A DNA stretch of 37,747 nt, from positions 1 through 37,747 of the forward strand of contig MAAE01000020.1 of assembly GCA_002162675.1 (NCBI GenBank), written 5' to 3'. The position numbers and the translations under genes were made by a program. Under the pieces are notes generated by a model. It worked only from the letters and a program-made list of their open reading frames with translations. It did not search any database and was not told the DNA's origin. Positions 37,110 to 37,747 of this stretch are shown piece after piece. The stretch comes from Colwellia sp. 39_35_sub15_T18. Its GTDB lineage: Bacteria > Pseudomonadota > Gammaproteobacteria > Enterobacterales > Alteromonadaceae. Position 1 is the first letter of the stretch. Each line of letters opens with the position of its first letter.

Positions 37110-37747
37110 ATGAATAAAGAAAAACGTTTAGAGATACTAACTAGGCTGCGCGACAATAACCCCGCACCCACAACAGAGTTAAATTTCACCAGTCCCTTTG
37201 AGCTATTAATTGCGGTATTATTATCAGCACAAGCGACCGATGTTGGCGTTAATAAAGCAACCGCTAAACTTTATCCTGTCGCGAATACTCCCCAAGCTAT
37301 TTTAGCACTTGGTCTTGATGGTTTAATTTCTTATGTTAAAACCATTGGGCTTTTTAATACCAAAGCGAAAAACACCCTTAAAACCTGCCAAATGTTAGTG
37401 GATTTACACGGTGGTGAAGTACCAGAAAACAGAGCAGCTCTTGAAGCCTTACCTGGTGTTGGCCGAAAAACAGCCAATGTTGTCCTCAATACCGCCTTTG
37501 GCTGGCTCAAAGATAACGAAGGTAAATACTTTTTAGCCGTCGATACCCACATCCAACGCCTCGCTAACCGTACTGGCTATGCCAAAGGCAAAACAGTAGA
37601 GCAAACGGAACAGGCTATAATAAAGAACACACCGAATAAAACAGAATTCATGTTCAACTTGCATCATTGGTTTATCCTTCATGGCAGGTACACTTGTACC
37701 GCTAGAAAACCAAAGTGTGGCTCGTGCATCATTGAAGACTTGTGTGA
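37110..37747 (+). CDS. nth: Endonuclease III (cut by window edge)
   Basis: Nth removes oxidised pyrimidines and cuts the strand. The frame is open from ATG 37110 to the right edge (212 codons and two bases); the gene should end within a few codons. The helix-hairpin-helix LPGVGRKTANVVLN holds catalytic K120, and AVDTHIQR holds the catalytic Asp (D145). The 4Fe-4S ligands C196, C203, C206 and C212 fit C-x6-C-x2-C-x5-C. About seven extra residues lie between W132 and the catalytic Asp compared with E. coli. The rnf-nth order is as in E. coli. Confidence 0.96.
   Translation, partial: MNKEKRLEILTRLRDNNPAPTTELNFTSPFELLIAVLLSAQATDVGVNKATAKLYPVANTPQAILALGLDGLISYVKTIGLFNTKAKNTLKTCQMLVDLHGGEVPENRAALEALPGVGRKTANVVLNTAFGWLKDNEGKYFLAVDTHIQRLANRTGYAKGKTVEQTEQAIIKNTPNKTEFMFNLHHWFILHGRYTCTARKPKCGSCIIEDLC

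Noticed and set aside
1..37747. CRISPR array, insertion sequence, prophage or toxin-antitoxin locus
   Set aside because: No regularly spaced identical repeats, transposase or integrase motifs, or paired small genes were found.

Overview
The window is AT-rich DNA from a gammaproteobacterium. Gene content, gene order and protein similarity point to a marine member of the Alteromonadales, most likely Colwellia or a close relative in Colwelliaceae. This is an inference from recognised proteins, not a database result. Almost everything is core genome: TCA-cycle enzymes, the nusA-infB translation/transcription cluster, pnp-nlpI and the Rnf electron-transport operon. I see no phage, insertion sequence, CRISPR array, rRNA or tRNA.

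Layout. Positions 1-9429 (minus strand) carry sdhC-sdhD-sdhA-sdhB, a bidirectional terminator, then sucA-sucB-sucC-sucD (sucD is cut by the left edge). Citrate synthase gltA is divergent at 10091-11377, so a 660-bp intergenic region drives both TCA blocks. Positions 11891-14572 hold tcdA converging on a natural CsdA-CsdE fusion (cysteine desulfurase plus sulfur acceptor), the enzymes that are separate neighbours in E. coli. A small unknown gene with a strong ribosome-binding site follows (14782-15072). On the minus strand come a secreted TPR/zinc-protease-like protein, lipoprotein nlpI, pnp, rpsO, gltS, truB, rbfA, infB, nusA and rimP. A structured, terminator-ended leader lies upstream of rimP. 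On the plus strand, a degenerate GGDEF/EAL protein (csrD-like) precedes rnfABCDGE and nth (cut by the right edge).

How the genes work together. SdhABCD, SucABCD and GltA are consecutive TCA-cycle activities. CsdA-CsdE supplies sulfur and is functionally tied to TcdA in tRNA t6A modification. RimP, NusA, IF2, RbfA, TruB, S15 and PNPase form the classic ribosome-maturation/RNA-metabolism group, but here gltS and several terminators split it into separately transcribed parts. RnfABCDGE is a membrane redox complex with Nth downstream, as in E. coli.

The most interesting non-coding signals are four. First, a roughly 158-nt promoter-to-terminator leader RNA before rimP (28656-28848), with a 5' hairpin and competing terminator stems. 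Second, a family of imperfect palindromes seen three times between genes (about 6018-6090, 23562-23645, 27911-27982). Third, a drifted 50-bp tandem duplication of the 3' end of sucA in the sucA-sucB gap. Fourth, strong hairpins at both intercistronic gaps of the suc operon. The most interesting protein signals are the CsdA-CsdE fusion, the NlpI-linked metalloprotease candidate with an internal 15-bp minisatellite, and the double-lipoyl SucB.
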